Origin: an uncultured Lachnospiraceae bacterium
Lineage (GTDB): Bacteria; Bacillota; Clostridia; Lachnospirales; Lachnospiraceae
Direction of reading: 5' to 3'
Assembly (NCBI GenBank): GCA_946414825.1
Contig: CAMKQB010000015.1
Span: forward strand, 1 to 36,903
Length of the DNA: 36,903 nucleotides
Part shown: piece after piece, positions 24,910 to 34,019 of the stretch
How the letters are laid out: the number at the start of each line of letters is the position of its first letter
Position numbering within the stretch: position 1 is the stretch's first letter
The notes under the pieces: model-generated
What the model was told of the DNA's origin: nothing
Database searches by the model: none
The model's input: the letters and a program-made list of their open reading frames with translations, nothing else
Position numbers and translations under genes: made by a program

Positions 24910-25131
24910 TTATTTCATTGCTTCTTTCTCAGCTCGTCTGATTATCAGATCGATTCTGTCTACTTTTCTCTGACTTTCATGCATTTCATCCACCAGACTG
25001 CACCTGCACTTCTTGAGACATTTAATCAGCTCCTGCATCTGCCCCTCTTCATAGAGCCTCTCCGCCAGTTCTCCCTGCGAGCTCTCGCACCCTAGTTTGG
25101 AAATGTCACTTATCATTTCTTTAAGTTCCAT
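24910..25131 (-). CDS. Small hypothetical protein (73 aa)
   Basis: This small, mostly helical cytoplasmic protein has Cys14, Cys37 and Cys41 (KCLKKCRC region includes a third nearby Cys) and a coiled-coil-like end (ESQRKVDRIDLIIRRAEKE). That end resembles the dimerisation tail of MerR-family regulators, but there is no HTH. I chose ATG 25131, with GGAG eight bases upstream. It precedes the alpha/beta hydrolase gene by 21 bases and probably shares its transcript. Function unknown. Confidence 0.65.
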   Translation of the reverse strand: MELKEMISDISKLGCESSQGELAERLYEEGQMQELIKCLKKCRCSLVDEMHESQRKVDRIDLIIRRAEKEAMK

Positions 25132-25180
25132 AACACAATCTCCAAAAATCATTTTCTGCTTCTATTAGGATTATATGGTA

Positions 25181-25209
25181 TTGACATGAACTTCGCTAAT
25201 GAATAAAAT
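25181..25209 (+). promoter_or_regulatory. Promoter of the LysR-family gene
   Basis: TTGACA (25181-25186) and TAAAAT (25204-25209) are 17 bases apart, an excellent sigma-A match. Transcription should begin inside the palindromes that follow directly. Confidence 0.7.
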
Positions 25210-25270
25210 GAATATCATGATATTCCATATGGGAATATCAGTAAATATAATTCAGCCAGGGGGATATTCC
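25210..25270. promoter_or_regulatory. Cluster of GAATATC half-sites forming two palindromes
   Basis: GAATATCATGATATTC (25210-25225) is a perfect 16-bp palindrome. Its right half-site also pairs with GGAATATCA (25232-25240) across ATATG. A fourth half-site GATATTCC is at 25263-25270, against the LysR start codon. The cluster begins at the end of the -10 element, fitting autorepression by the LysR protein. Confidence 0.55.
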
Positions 25271-26152
25271 ATGGAAATAAAAAACCTTCGCTACTTTCTC
25301 GCAGTAGCAAGAGAAGAAAATATGACAAAGGCAGCTGACATGCTTCATGTCACTCAGCCCACATTATCAAAAACACTAAAATCTCTGGAGGACGAGCTAG
25401 GCAAGAAACTTTTTATCCGTCATAGCTTCAGCATATCCCTTACTGACGAGGGCATGCTTCTGAGAGACCGTGCAGAGGATCTGATTGCCATGGCTGATAA
25501 AATCGAACAGGAATTTATATCTCTGGATGATATTACAGGTGGTGATATTTATTTTGGACTGGCAGAATCCTACCAGATAAGACTTCTTGCCAGAGAGATA
25601 AAAAAGCTAAAGGACCGATATCCTTCTTTCACCTATCATATAACAAGTGGTGATACTGAGCAGGTCACAGAGAAGCTGGATAAGGGACTTCTGGACTTTG
25701 CGGTACTTTGCGAAACTCCTAATACTGATAAATATGAGTACATTACATTTCCAGCCTCGGACCGTTGGGGAGTTGTGATGCTAAAGAATCATCCACTGTC
25801 AAAGAAAAAGAGCATTAAAGCTACTGACCTAGTAGGACAGCCACTCTACTGCTCTGAACAAAGCTGGAATATAGAAATACCAGAATGGGCAGGGGATACA
25901 TTTCCCTCTCTTCACTTAGAAGGCTCATTCAGACTCTCGTATAATGCTTCTATGTTTGCAAAGGAAGGACTGGGACTCCTCCTTACCTTTGAACATCTTA
26001 TTAATTGTTCCGAGGAAAGTGATTTAATCTTTAGACCGCTCTCCCCAAAACAGGAAACAAAGCTTTATCTTATATGGAACAAATATCAAACCTTTACACC
26101 AATAGCTGAGAAATTTCTCCTACAGGTAAAGGAATCCTTTATTCGTAAATAA
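25271..26152 (+). CDS. LysR-family transcriptional regulator
   Basis: This 293-residue regulator has the N-terminal LysR helix-turn-helix (MEIKNLRYFLAVAREENMTKAADMLHVTQPTLSKTLKSLEDELGKKLFIR) and a periplasmic-binding-like effector domain (about 90-290). I chose ATG 25271 because GGGGG lies seven bases upstream and the family usually starts there; longer in-frame starts exist to 25199 but lie in the operator region. It is divergent from the 73-aa protein and alpha/beta hydrolase genes, the usual layout for a LysR regulator and its target. Confidence 0.9.
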   Translation: MEIKNLRYFLAVAREENMTKAADMLHVTQPTLSKTLKSLEDELGKKLFIRHSFSISLTDEGMLLRDRAEDLIAMADKIEQEFISLDDITGGDIYFGLAESYQIRLLAREIKKLKDRYPSFTYHITSGDTEQVTEKLDKGLLDFAVLCETPNTDKYEYITFPASDRWGVVMLKNHPLSKKKSIKATDLVGQPLYCSEQSWNIEIPEWAGDTFPSLHLEGSFRLSYNASMFAKEGLGLLLTFEHLINCSEESDLIFRPLSPKQETKLYLIWNKYQTFTPIAEKFLLQVKESFIRK

Positions 26153-26200
26153 TGTATATCCTTCATTTCCAACCTTTCCTGTCACCGTGTATAGAATCAT
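26120..26200 (-). pseudogene. 5' remnant of a second radical SAM gene
   Basis: Starting 18 bases after the GH3 stop, GGAGG and an ATG at 26200 are followed by codons for MILYTVTGKVGNEGY, identical in protein to the first 15 residues of the radical SAM gene at 31218-31877. At DNA level the 15 codons differ at seven positions, all synonymous. After codon 15 similarity ends; the frame runs 11 more codons, antisense to the LysR 3' end, and stops at 26120. The ribosome site is conserved too. This is a truncated paralogue start; it could still make a 26-residue peptide. Confidence 0.8.
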
Positions 26201-26218
26201 TTTATGCCTCCATTGGTT

Positions 26219-29014
26219 TTAGCAGATATATTCCTGAAAGTTCTCCCAAGGTTCGTCCTCCTTTGGGGTTCTTTCGAAGGTAAACCTTAACTCCTTTAGT
26301 TTTAGACCACCATTCATAAACTTAAGTCTCATCACTCCATACTTTGAATGGAATAATATCTTTCTTCGGATACTGAGTTCCTCACCGCCGCCATGGAAGG
26401 TGAAGCTTCCACAAGGCACGCCCTGGAAGAATACTCCTACAGGCATCTGTGACAGCTCCGATAGATCAGAGCTTCCAACCATATCCATAAAATAGCAGCC
26501 TCTTTTCTTTACATCGAAGCCAAGGAAATATACCGCTCCCTTCGAAGTATCGACCTGAGAAAGGTCTAACACTGTGCCATCCTCTATCTCAAAATATTCA
26601 ACATCAGACAGGTCTTCGCTCTCGAGTTCATCCTTGAATCCGATTACTTCAACCTTATAATCCTCACCACACAGTCTCTTCATTGCGTTAGTATTCATAA
26701 GAACCTGACAGATATTTCCAGCCATTCTAGCCAGCTGGCCTCTGGTGATCACACCCTTACCCAGTGCCTCAAGAGTATCATCGCCAATAGAATTCACAGA
26801 CGCATCAGGACAAACCGCATAGAAATCATTTTGTGCCAGAACAAGTCTTGAAAATGAAGTATTGTCTACTACTCCACCCACATCGCCTATATTGGACCAC
26901 CAGTCAGTCATAACAATGCCCCTGAAGCCCCACTCTTTTCTAAGGATATTGGTATTCAGATCGTGTCGGGAGTTAGTCCAGATTCCATTTACAGGACCAT
27001 ATGTAGTCATCACGGAATCCGCACCTGCTTCCTTTACTGCTATCTCAAAGCCCTTTAGGTATATTTCCCTTAGAGCCCTTTCGGATATAACATTTTCTTC
27101 AGTATGTCTGCAGGTCTCCTGATTATTTCCGCAGAAATGTTTAAGTGTTCCTGAAACACCACTCTTCTTAAGACCTCTTATCTGAGCCGCAGCCATCTTA
27201 CCGGTTACCAGTGGATCTTCGCTGAAATATTCGAAGTTTCTTCCGTTAAGAGGAAAACGGTGAATATTCATACCCGGTCCAAGCAGGAAATCAACGTCAT
27301 TCTTATTCATTTCCATTCCAAGCATACTGTAGAGACTGGTGTTCAGCTCCTCATTCCAAGTGCAGGCCAGAAGTGTGCCACTAGGTAAGCTAAATGCCCT
27401 AAACCCCGAATCAAGCCTCATACCACTAGGTCCATCCGAGCAGCAGCCCGCAGGAATTCCAAAGTTCTTAAGACTATTACTAAGACCGCCAAAGGCCGCC
27501 GCAGTACCCGGCGTAACCTTAGGACTTCCCATCCCCTCTCCGCGTATTATCACGGACAGGTCCTCATCAGAAAGCTGTGCGAGGAAGTCATCCATAGACA
27601 CATTTCCGTCTCTTACGTCCTTCAGCTTAAAGCCCTTGTCGCCAGTGTAATCCTTTGCTTCAGGTTTATCATTTACTGCATCATCCAGATCAGACATTGG
27701 AAATGCCTTAACCTCTTCATACCTGATACTAAATGCATCTGAATCATTATTTCTAAAAGGTTTAATTCTATCAAAGCCAGCATTCGGAACCATCTGATGA
27801 CTGAGCTGTTCAATAACTATAGTTTCATCCTGAATAAATCTACCTGCTTCCTTTATATCCCTGACATTTTTTCCAACATAGAATATATATTCGCCCTCTT
27901 CCAGCACATAGCTGGCTTCAAAGCCTGTCACACCAGTATCGTCATAGGATGAAATAGTGTATGGATTAATATTCAGAGACAAGGAGCATTCCTCGCCAGG
28001 ACTAAGAATGTCGCTCTTAAGAAATCCCACAAGGCTAAGGGCTGGTTTTCCCAGGAGGCCCTGCGGCTTAGATACATAGAACTGGACCACCTCTTTGCCA
28101 GATACATTTCCAGTATTCTTAACTTCCGCAGCAATGCTGAGGGAATCTAAATCCTCTAAGCTAAAATTTCCAGGAGTCACATCAAAGCTTGTGTAGGATA
28201 ATCCAAAACCAAAGGGGTACATAACCGCATCCTTATTAAAGGTTTCATAATAGCGGTAGCCCACATATATATCTTCTTTATAGAAGTTTCTTACAGTATC
28301 ACCGAAATTACCATAAGCTGAAGCATCCTCGATATTCCTAACGATCGTATCTGTCAGTCGCCCACTTGGGCAAACCTTGCCCAGCAGAACATCCACGCAC
28401 CCCAGCGCTCCAACCTCGCCACCCTGCCAAGCATATAAAATGGCATCTGGCGCTATTTCCTCTATCTCCTTCATATCAAGAATCGCACTTACATTCATAA
28501 CAAGTATAACCTTGTCGAAAGCATTTCTTACTTTTCTGAGAAGATCTGATTCTAGTTCAGACAGCTTAAATGCCCCTCTATCATTGATATAGTCCTGCTC
28601 CTCACCAGCAGTTCTTCCGATGATAACGAGAGCAATATCGGAATCACCACTAGCTTTTCTAACTAGCTCCTCAGATACTTCCATCTCCACCTGAGACCAA
28701 GGTTCATTTCCAAATCCAACTCCTGGATCAAACGGATGAGTTTCTTCAAACTCCGCATATACCTTGAGAAGCTCTTCATTAAGAAGGATATTCTCAGCCT
28801 GTAGACCTTCCACAATACTCCAGACCTTTGGTACATTTACCATTCCACCAGAACCTGTTCCACTCTTAAAATATCTATTCTGCATACGTCCGAAGATAGA
28901 GAGCTTCGCCTCCCTCTTAATTGGTAGAACATTTGCCTCGTTTTTAAGCAGAACAACACCCTCACCAACTGCCTGTCTAGCTAACACCTCATATTTATTC
29001 CAATCTAATACCAT
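26219..29014 (-). CDS. GH3 beta-glucosidase with permuted domain order
   Basis: This 931-residue cytoplasmic glycosidase (no signal peptide) belongs to GH3, but the usual C-terminal alpha/beta sandwich comes first (about 8-235; AVGEGVVLLKNEANVLPIK). A fibronectin III-like domain (about 290-390) follows, then the catalytic TIM barrel (about 490-760; GCCSDGPSGMRLDSG, LGPGMNIHRFPLNGRNFEYFSEDP, GTLKHFCGNN), with nucleophile Asp704 in IVMTDWW. A further C-terminal region of about 150 residues has no family I can name. This reversed order is known in Butyrivibrio and Ruminococcus albus enzymes. It probably cleaves imported beta-linked oligosaccharides. It lies 27 bases after the clostripain-family gene. 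Confidence 0.92.
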   Translation of the reverse strand: MVLDWNKYEVLARQAVGEGVVLLKNEANVLPIKREAKLSIFGRMQNRYFKSGTGSGGMVNVPKVWSIVEGLQAENILLNEELLKVYAEFEETHPFDPGVGFGNEPWSQVEMEVSEELVRKASGDSDIALVIIGRTAGEEQDYINDRGAFKLSELESDLLRKVRNAFDKVILVMNVSAILDMKEIEEIAPDAILYAWQGGEVGALGCVDVLLGKVCPSGRLTDTIVRNIEDASAYGNFGDTVRNFYKEDIYVGYRYYETFNKDAVMYPFGFGLSYTSFDVTPGNFSLEDLDSLSIAAEVKNTGNVSGKEVVQFYVSKPQGLLGKPALSLVGFLKSDILSPGEECSLSLNINPYTISSYDDTGVTGFEASYVLEEGEYIFYVGKNVRDIKEAGRFIQDETIVIEQLSHQMVPNAGFDRIKPFRNNDSDAFSIRYEEVKAFPMSDLDDAVNDKPEAKDYTGDKGFKLKDVRDGNVSMDDFLAQLSDEDLSVIIRGEGMGSPKVTPGTAAAFGGLSNSLKNFGIPAGCCSDGPSGMRLDSGFRAFSLPSGTLLACTWNEELNTSLYSMLGMEMNKNDVDFLLGPGMNIHRFPLNGRNFEYFSEDPLVTGKMAAAQIRGLKKSGVSGTLKHFCGNNQETCRHTEENVISERALREIYLKGFEIAVKEAGADSVMTTYGPVNGIWTNSRHDLNTNILRKEWGFRGIVMTDWWSNIGDVGGVVDNTSFSRLVLAQNDFYAVCPDASVNSIGDDTLEALGKGVITRGQLARMAGNICQVLMNTNAMKRLCGEDYKVEVIGFKDELESEDLSDVEYFEIEDGTVLDLSQVDTSKGAVYFLGFDVKKRGCYFMDMVGSSDLSELSQMPVGVFFQGVPCGSFTFHGGGEELSIRRKILFHSKYGVMRLKFMNGGLKLKELRFTFERTPKEDEPWENFQEYIC

Positions 29015-29041
29015 AATAAAACTCCATTTAATACTACATAA

Positions 29042-31177
29042 TTACTCTTTTACAAATGATATCTCGCCGTTCTCATCTATTTCAAAGCTTACAGGATCTG
29101 ATACATAATAATCGCCATAGATATCATCAATGCAGAAGGAATAATAATACTGCCCTACTGGCATCATATCATAATTTATAGTTATATCTCCACCCACAAT
29201 ATATTCCTGACCAGAATACTCAGTTTCTTCCTCATCATCCTCCAGAGAAAATGCAAAATATACCGGAGTGATAGCATCTCCCTCCTCAAGTTTTACTATC
29301 TCTCGAGAAGATGCACCATCATCGCTTATTCCTTCCCATGTCCCCTCAACTTCCACATGCTCATCAGAATAATATTGCTTAATACGAAGATTCGTTTCCT
29401 CACCATTTAGAAGAATTGGAGAAGTATATATAACATAGTCCTCCGTCTCCTCAACTATATATGTAGCAAGATTCTGTCCATCCGGAAGGGAGAGCCAGTA
29501 GCCGTTAAAATTATCGCTGAAGCTTCCGCTTTCCCAGTCGCCCTGAACATCTGTTGTTTCTCCTATTTCGAGGATATCCTCTCCATCCTCAGACAGCTCA
29601 TAAACTAGAGCGCATATTCCCGCAGAATTATCTATGCCATCCTCATCTAGTGTAAGACAGTAAATGCCATCTTCATCTACAGCAGGCTCCTCGAAAAATG
29701 TTATATATGGACTTTCTCCGGTCTGTTCGTAATCATCCAGATAATCAAAGTAGCTATCATCCTCAGACTCGCCCCAGGTCCACTCACCGCCTTCTTCGAA
29801 CCACTGTTCATCATCATAATCCTTGAAGTTATTATCTGTCGCTCCAGTGTTATTCTGTCTATCTATAAACGATAGATAATAAGGACTTACCGAAACCTTA
29901 CTGAAAAGCGAAAGCTCATTCGATCCCTGAATAGCCAGAGGATAATATATAGATAGTCCTGAAGCATTTGGATGAGCATCTCCACTAATTTTATATACAA
30001 CTGCCGCGTCTAAGGCCTGCTTTACGTCCTCCGCTCCACTTGCATAGGAAGAACAGGCATCGCAAATGCCACCTAGATCAACCATGTTTGTATAACCCTC
30101 GGTCTTATTATTTCCTCCAAAATTATCCGTCTCTTCTATACCACGGATCATCTCACCTATTTCCGATGAATCCTCTCCAACACTATACATATTTTTTGCA
30201 AAATCGTTGAAGCTGATCATTAAATTATCTATTCTAGAAAGATCAATAACTGAAAGTGTTGTAAGAGAATCATCCTTTTGCTTTTTACAAGCCTCCAGGA
30301 AGCTATCACATACAACCTTTCCCAGTTCCTTAGTATCCGTCTCAAAATTATTTGCCAGATAGTCTCCAATAGCAGTATAGTCCCAGCCACTACCCGGTTC
30401 CATCTCTTCTGATCCGAACATATAATCAGAATATGTAGCAAGTACATTTGCCACCTCGACTGTACCCATAAGGCAGGCATCGAAGCCTATAAAGTCAAAC
30501 TTACGTCCAGAGCTTTCAGCACAGTTTAAGAGCGCAGAGTCCATCTCCATAAGCGTAATAGAATCCATATCATATAATTCATCGAAGCATACACCCGTTA
30601 TACTTCCGCCACCATGATCCCACATAATTAGTCCCATATGTTCAGAAGCATATTCCTTCGTGCCCCAGACTAGGAAGTCAGAAAGCGTATCGGGACCACC
30701 CATACTCATAACATCTATTTCCTCAAGCTTTGTAATGCTTCCATTTTGAATGATATAACGTTCTATTACATCGTCCTTTACATCACTAAGCCAGCCATCA
30801 GTTCCACCCGTTTGAACTATGAATCTGACCTTATCACTTGGAGTGGCGCTTCTCATTTCCTCCATATCATCTGTACCCATGCCGCTTTCAGATTCTAGAT
30901 CTGTTCCACAGAGATAAACGAAAATAGTCCACACTCCATCCTCTGGAGCCTGGACTTTATCAAATTCTTTTCTGGAAATATTTAGTTTTCCACTAGAATT
31001 CTCCACCTGCATACTGAGGCCACCGATAGAATCAACCTCTCCTTCATCAATAACCTGGTCCTCTGGATCTACTTCCTCCTCCCAAAACTCCTCGCCACAA
31101 GCAGCAAGTGAAAATATCATACTAACAGAAAGTATGCTTACAATTATTTCTTTAAATACCTTCTTAAATCTGATCAT
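29042..31177 (-). CDS. Clostripain-family (C11) cysteine peptidase lipoprotein
   Basis: This 711-residue protein has a lipoprotein signal (LAAC, Cys27) and an acidic linker, then a C11 domain starting at WTIFVYLCGTDLES (83-96). The catalytic dyad is His188 (IMWDHGGGS) and Cys235 (FIGFDACLMG). From about 450 a very acidic region (DDEQWFEEGGEWTWGESEDDSYFDYLDDYEQ) leads to beta-rich C-terminal domains of unknown type. Clostripain relatives cleave after Arg or Lys; specificity here is unknown. It should be anchored on the outer face of the membrane. Neighbours are a radical SAM gene 40 bases upstream and the GH3 gene downstream. Confidence 0.9.
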   Translation of the reverse strand: MIRFKKVFKEIIVSILSVSMIFSLAACGEEFWEEEVDPEDQVIDEGEVDSIGGLSMQVENSSGKLNISRKEFDKVQAPEDGVWTIFVYLCGTDLESESGMGTDDMEEMRSATPSDKVRFIVQTGGTDGWLSDVKDDVIERYIIQNGSITKLEEIDVMSMGGPDTLSDFLVWGTKEYASEHMGLIMWDHGGGSITGVCFDELYDMDSITLMEMDSALLNCAESSGRKFDFIGFDACLMGTVEVANVLATYSDYMFGSEEMEPGSGWDYTAIGDYLANNFETDTKELGKVVCDSFLEACKKQKDDSLTTLSVIDLSRIDNLMISFNDFAKNMYSVGEDSSEIGEMIRGIEETDNFGGNNKTEGYTNMVDLGGICDACSSYASGAEDVKQALDAAVVYKISGDAHPNASGLSIYYPLAIQGSNELSLFSKVSVSPYYLSFIDRQNNTGATDNNFKDYDDEQWFEEGGEWTWGESEDDSYFDYLDDYEQTGESPYITFFEEPAVDEDGIYCLTLDEDGIDNSAGICALVYELSEDGEDILEIGETTDVQGDWESGSFSDNFNGYWLSLPDGQNLATYIVEETEDYVIYTSPILLNGEETNLRIKQYYSDEHVEVEGTWEGISDDGASSREIVKLEEGDAITPVYFAFSLEDDEEETEYSGQEYIVGGDITINYDMMPVGQYYYSFCIDDIYGDYYVSDPVSFEIDENGEISFVKE

Positions 31178-31217
31178 CTATGTCCCCCTAATTAATTATC
31201 TTTTAAAAGGTTATATA

Positions 31218-31877
31218 TTAACTCTCAAAAGGTCTTATTCTTAGTGTAACACCTAGATCATCACATATCTTCTCACAAATTGCTATCTTTTCTTCCGGCA
31301 TAACCTTTTCAACAACTGTCATAACAACATTTGGCACATATTTTTTTGCTAGAACAGCAAATTCCTTTAATGCCTCATAAGACTCTATTCCAAATCTTGA
31401 GCGTGTAAGTTGGTAGAATTCTTCCGCATTAGGAGCATTTAGCGAAATAGAAACTGTATTTACTCTTCCCTCAAGCTCTGGAGTCACGTCACGGCCGTAG
31501 ATTAGATTAGCAAGTCCTATTGTATTAACTCTTACTTTTAGATCTGGATAGGTCTGCTTTAGGGTATCTATAACCGTGCAAACATCCTCTAGACGCTCTA
31601 AGGGTTCTCCAAAGCCGCAGAAAACGAGTTCATTTATACCGCTAAGATCATACTGTGAAAAAAGCTCTAGGACAGACTCTAGACTAGGATCTCCCTCTTT
31701 AAACCACAGGTTACTTCCCTCCTGCATTTCCTTAGTATGTCGAAGACAAAAGACGCAATTACATGGGCATTTATTTGTCATATTTACATATATATTTTTT
31801 CCCGTTAGATCTCCGCTCTTTGAGATATCCAGATATCCCTCATTTCCAACTTTACCCGTCACAGTATATAGAATCAT
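31218..31877 (-). CDS. Radical SAM protein, TatD-associated type
   Basis: This 219-residue protein carries the iron-sulfur motif CxxxCxxC (Cys37, Cys41, Cys44), with an extra Cys39 inside it, and VFCGFGEPLERLEDV as the SAM-binding GGE-like segment. The start MILYTVTGKVGNEGY and the short length fit the radical SAM family usually encoded beside or fused to TatD nucleases. No tatD gene is in this window. The reaction is unknown. It begins two bases after the kinase stop codon. A 15-codon remnant of a second copy lies at 26156-26200. Confidence 0.87.
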   Translation of the reverse strand: MILYTVTGKVGNEGYLDISKSGDLTGKNIYVNMTNKCPCNCVFCLRHTKEMQEGSNLWFKEGDPSLESVLELFSQYDLSGINELVFCGFGEPLERLEDVCTVIDTLKQTYPDLKVRVNTIGLANLIYGRDVTPELEGRVNTVSISLNAPNAEEFYQLTRSRFGIESYEALKEFAVLAKKYVPNVVMTVVEKVMPEEKIAICEKICDDLGVTLRIRPFES

Positions 31878-31879
31878 TT

Positions 31880-32710
31880 CTATACCTCCATAAGATCTTT
31901 CATATACATTTCAAAGCAGAGTCCCCAATGAGTAGGAACCTGGTTTTCTTCGCAATATTTTATACATTTAGATGCAAACTCAGCCGCCTTTCTGACAGAG
32001 TCATAAAATGTATGACCATTCATATACATTCCTGCAATTACAGAGCTTATAACATCACCTGTTCCGCTTCTATCTTCACCTATCCTGTCGACCATAACGA
32101 TCTGCGGGTCCTCACCCTTAGAATAAATGTAATTCATTATCTGCTTTTTGTGGAAAGGAATACCTGTTACAACTATATGTTCCGGACCCTTTTCTGAAAG
32201 CTCCTGACACATATCATGAAGCTCATCTATGCTGAACTTACCATTCCCAAAGTCAACACCCAGAATCGTACATAGCTCTGTCAGATTAGGAGTTATAATA
32301 TTTGCATATTCTACCAACTCCTTCATTTTATCACACATTTCACGAGTATAGGTCTTATATAATATTCCATTATCACCCATAACAGGATCGATAAGAATAA
32401 CGCTCTTATCATTTCTGAAATACTTGATAAAATCTATCACTATATCCACCTGTTCCTTTGACCCAAGGAAGCCTGTAGCTATACCATCGAATTCCATATT
32501 CAGATTCTTATAAGTCTGGATATAATCATGCATCTTAGGTGTATAGTCATCAAAGAAAAATTCAGGAAATTGAGTATGTGTAGACAAAATAGCTGTCGGA
32601 ATACTAACTGCCTGTATCTTCATAGCTGAGATTATAGGTGCCATTACAGATATCGAACAACGTCCAAAGCCTGTAAGGTCATTTATAAGTGCCATCTTCT
32701 TTTGCTTCAT
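31880..32710 (-). CDS. Pyridoxamine/pyridoxal kinase-like (or HMP kinase) enzyme
   Basis: This 276-residue ribokinase-fold enzyme matches the pyridoxal/pyridoxamine kinase branch: INDLTGFGRCSISVMAPIISAM at the N-terminus, DPVMGDNG (108-115) and RSGTGD (214-219) with catalytic Asp219. Relatives phosphorylate vitamin B6 forms, and some also hydroxymethylpyrimidine, the thiamin precursor. The gene lies 25 bases after a CytX-like permease, so transport and trapping of the same vitamin precursor by phosphorylation is likely. Which vitamin is not settled by the sequence. Confidence 0.87.
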   Translation of the reverse strand: MKQKKMALINDLTGFGRCSISVMAPIISAMKIQAVSIPTAILSTHTQFPEFFFDDYTPKMHDYIQTYKNLNMEFDGIATGFLGSKEQVDIVIDFIKYFRNDKSVILIDPVMGDNGILYKTYTREMCDKMKELVEYANIITPNLTELCTILGVDFGNGKFSIDELHDMCQELSEKGPEHIVVTGIPFHKKQIMNYIYSKGEDPQIVMVDRIGEDRSGTGDVISSVIAGMYMNGHTFYDSVRKAAEFASKCIKYCEENQVPTHWGLCFEMYMKDLMEV

Positions 32711-32735
32711 TTTATTATATCTCCATAATTAAAGT

Positions 32736-33965
32736 TTATGCTGGTTTCTTAATAAGCGTATGAGCCTTCAATGTACTCTTTCTTAAAATGACTGTTATAA
32801 ATACAGTGATAAGCATATTTGGTATAGTATAACCAACCACAAAATCATAATTCATCAGGACTCTATATATTACAAAACCAAGAATCCATGCAACGCATGC
32901 TACTCCATCGACTCTTGTATCAGTTTTTTTATGTCCAACTATAAATTGATCTGCAATCTGTACTGAAATCATCGGTGCAAAAACTGAACCAATAAAGTAA
33001 AGGAATTCCGTAATATTTTCCATTGGCAGGATTATAGCACCAACCATACCTATTATTGTATCTATAATCCCAGGAAGGTTCACTTTCAATTTATTAATAA
33101 ATCCTTCTCCTCCTTCAGACTCCTGTGGAACCTTATTTTCAGGGAGCAACGCGAAGGATGACTGATTACAGGAAAATGCATCTATAAAGTTCGTTGTGAC
33201 ACATGAGAAAACAATAATGAAAAGTCCTGCTACACCAAAGCCAGCCTTGAGCATTATCTGATCTATTCTTGTTTCATGAGTTATAACTGCAGCTCCAAGA
33301 CCTATTATATACATCCACATACTGGCAATGGTATAGGTTGCACAAGCTGCAAATGTTGTCTTAACAGGCTTATCAGCTCTATATGTATAGTCAGCAATCA
33401 TTGGTATCCAGGAAAGTGGCATCGCTATTGACAGCTCTAAACCTTGTCCAATGGAGAGTCTCTCACTCGCACTCTGTCCAACTGTTTTCCCACCCTTTAA
33501 TCCGGAGAAAATAATATAAGATAAAATAATGGTTAGAATAAGTAATAAAACCATAACAAGGACATTTAACTTATCTCTATGCTTAAGCCCTAATAAAATC
33601 CACGCTATTGTCAGAATACCTATGATAAGACACCACCATGTATGACCAAGGCTTAGAATACCCTGAGCAGAAAGTGATGCATCGAAGATCATTATCCCCT
33701 GCCATCCTATAAGCTGTATGATATTCAAAATTGCAAAGAAATAGCTTCCATACTTTCCGAAGGATAGGGCCGACGACCTCATAGAACCTTCTTTATTCTT
33801 AACTCCAATAATTCCAGCAAGAACCAGAAGCAGGAAACCAATGAGATGACCTAAGACAATTACTACAAGACCACGTACAAGACCTAGGCTTTCCAGGCAT
33901 GCACCTGTAAGAATCTCGGCGATTGATATAGCTGCGCCGAACCAGATTAGTGCTATTCGAGACAT
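32736..33965 (-). CDS. cytX: CytX-like NCS1 permease
   Basis: This 409-residue transporter of the NCS1 (cytosine/purine/thiamin precursor) family has about 12 membrane helices. WFGAAISIAEILTG at the start, FGKYGSYFFAILNIIQLIGWQGIMI and PLSWIPMIADYTYRA are typical of CytX, predicted to import hydroxymethylpyrimidine. It is followed by a kinase of the B6/HMP type. I found no THI-box (TPP) riboswitch in the 169 bases upstream, so thiamin control is not supported; a dyad around the promoter suggests a protein repressor. Confidence 0.87.
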   Translation of the reverse strand: MSRIALIWFGAAISIAEILTGACLESLGLVRGLVVIVLGHLIGFLLLVLAGIIGVKNKEGSMRSSALSFGKYGSYFFAILNIIQLIGWQGIMIFDASLSAQGILSLGHTWWCLIIGILTIAWILLGLKHRDKLNVLVMVLLLILTIILSYIIFSGLKGGKTVGQSASERLSIGQGLELSIAMPLSWIPMIADYTYRADKPVKTTFAACATYTIASMWMYIIGLGAAVITHETRIDQIMLKAGFGVAGLFIIVFSCVTTNFIDAFSCNQSSFALLPENKVPQESEGGEGFINKLKVNLPGIIDTIIGMVGAIILPMENITEFLYFIGSVFAPMISVQIADQFIVGHKKTDTRVDGVACVAWILGFVIYRVLMNYDFVVGYTIPNMLITVFITVILRKSTLKAHTLIKKPA

Positions 33966-34019
33966 TTTTTTGCCCTCCTTATAAAAACCAAAATAGGCAT
34001 ATGCTCTTTATAAGTTGGC

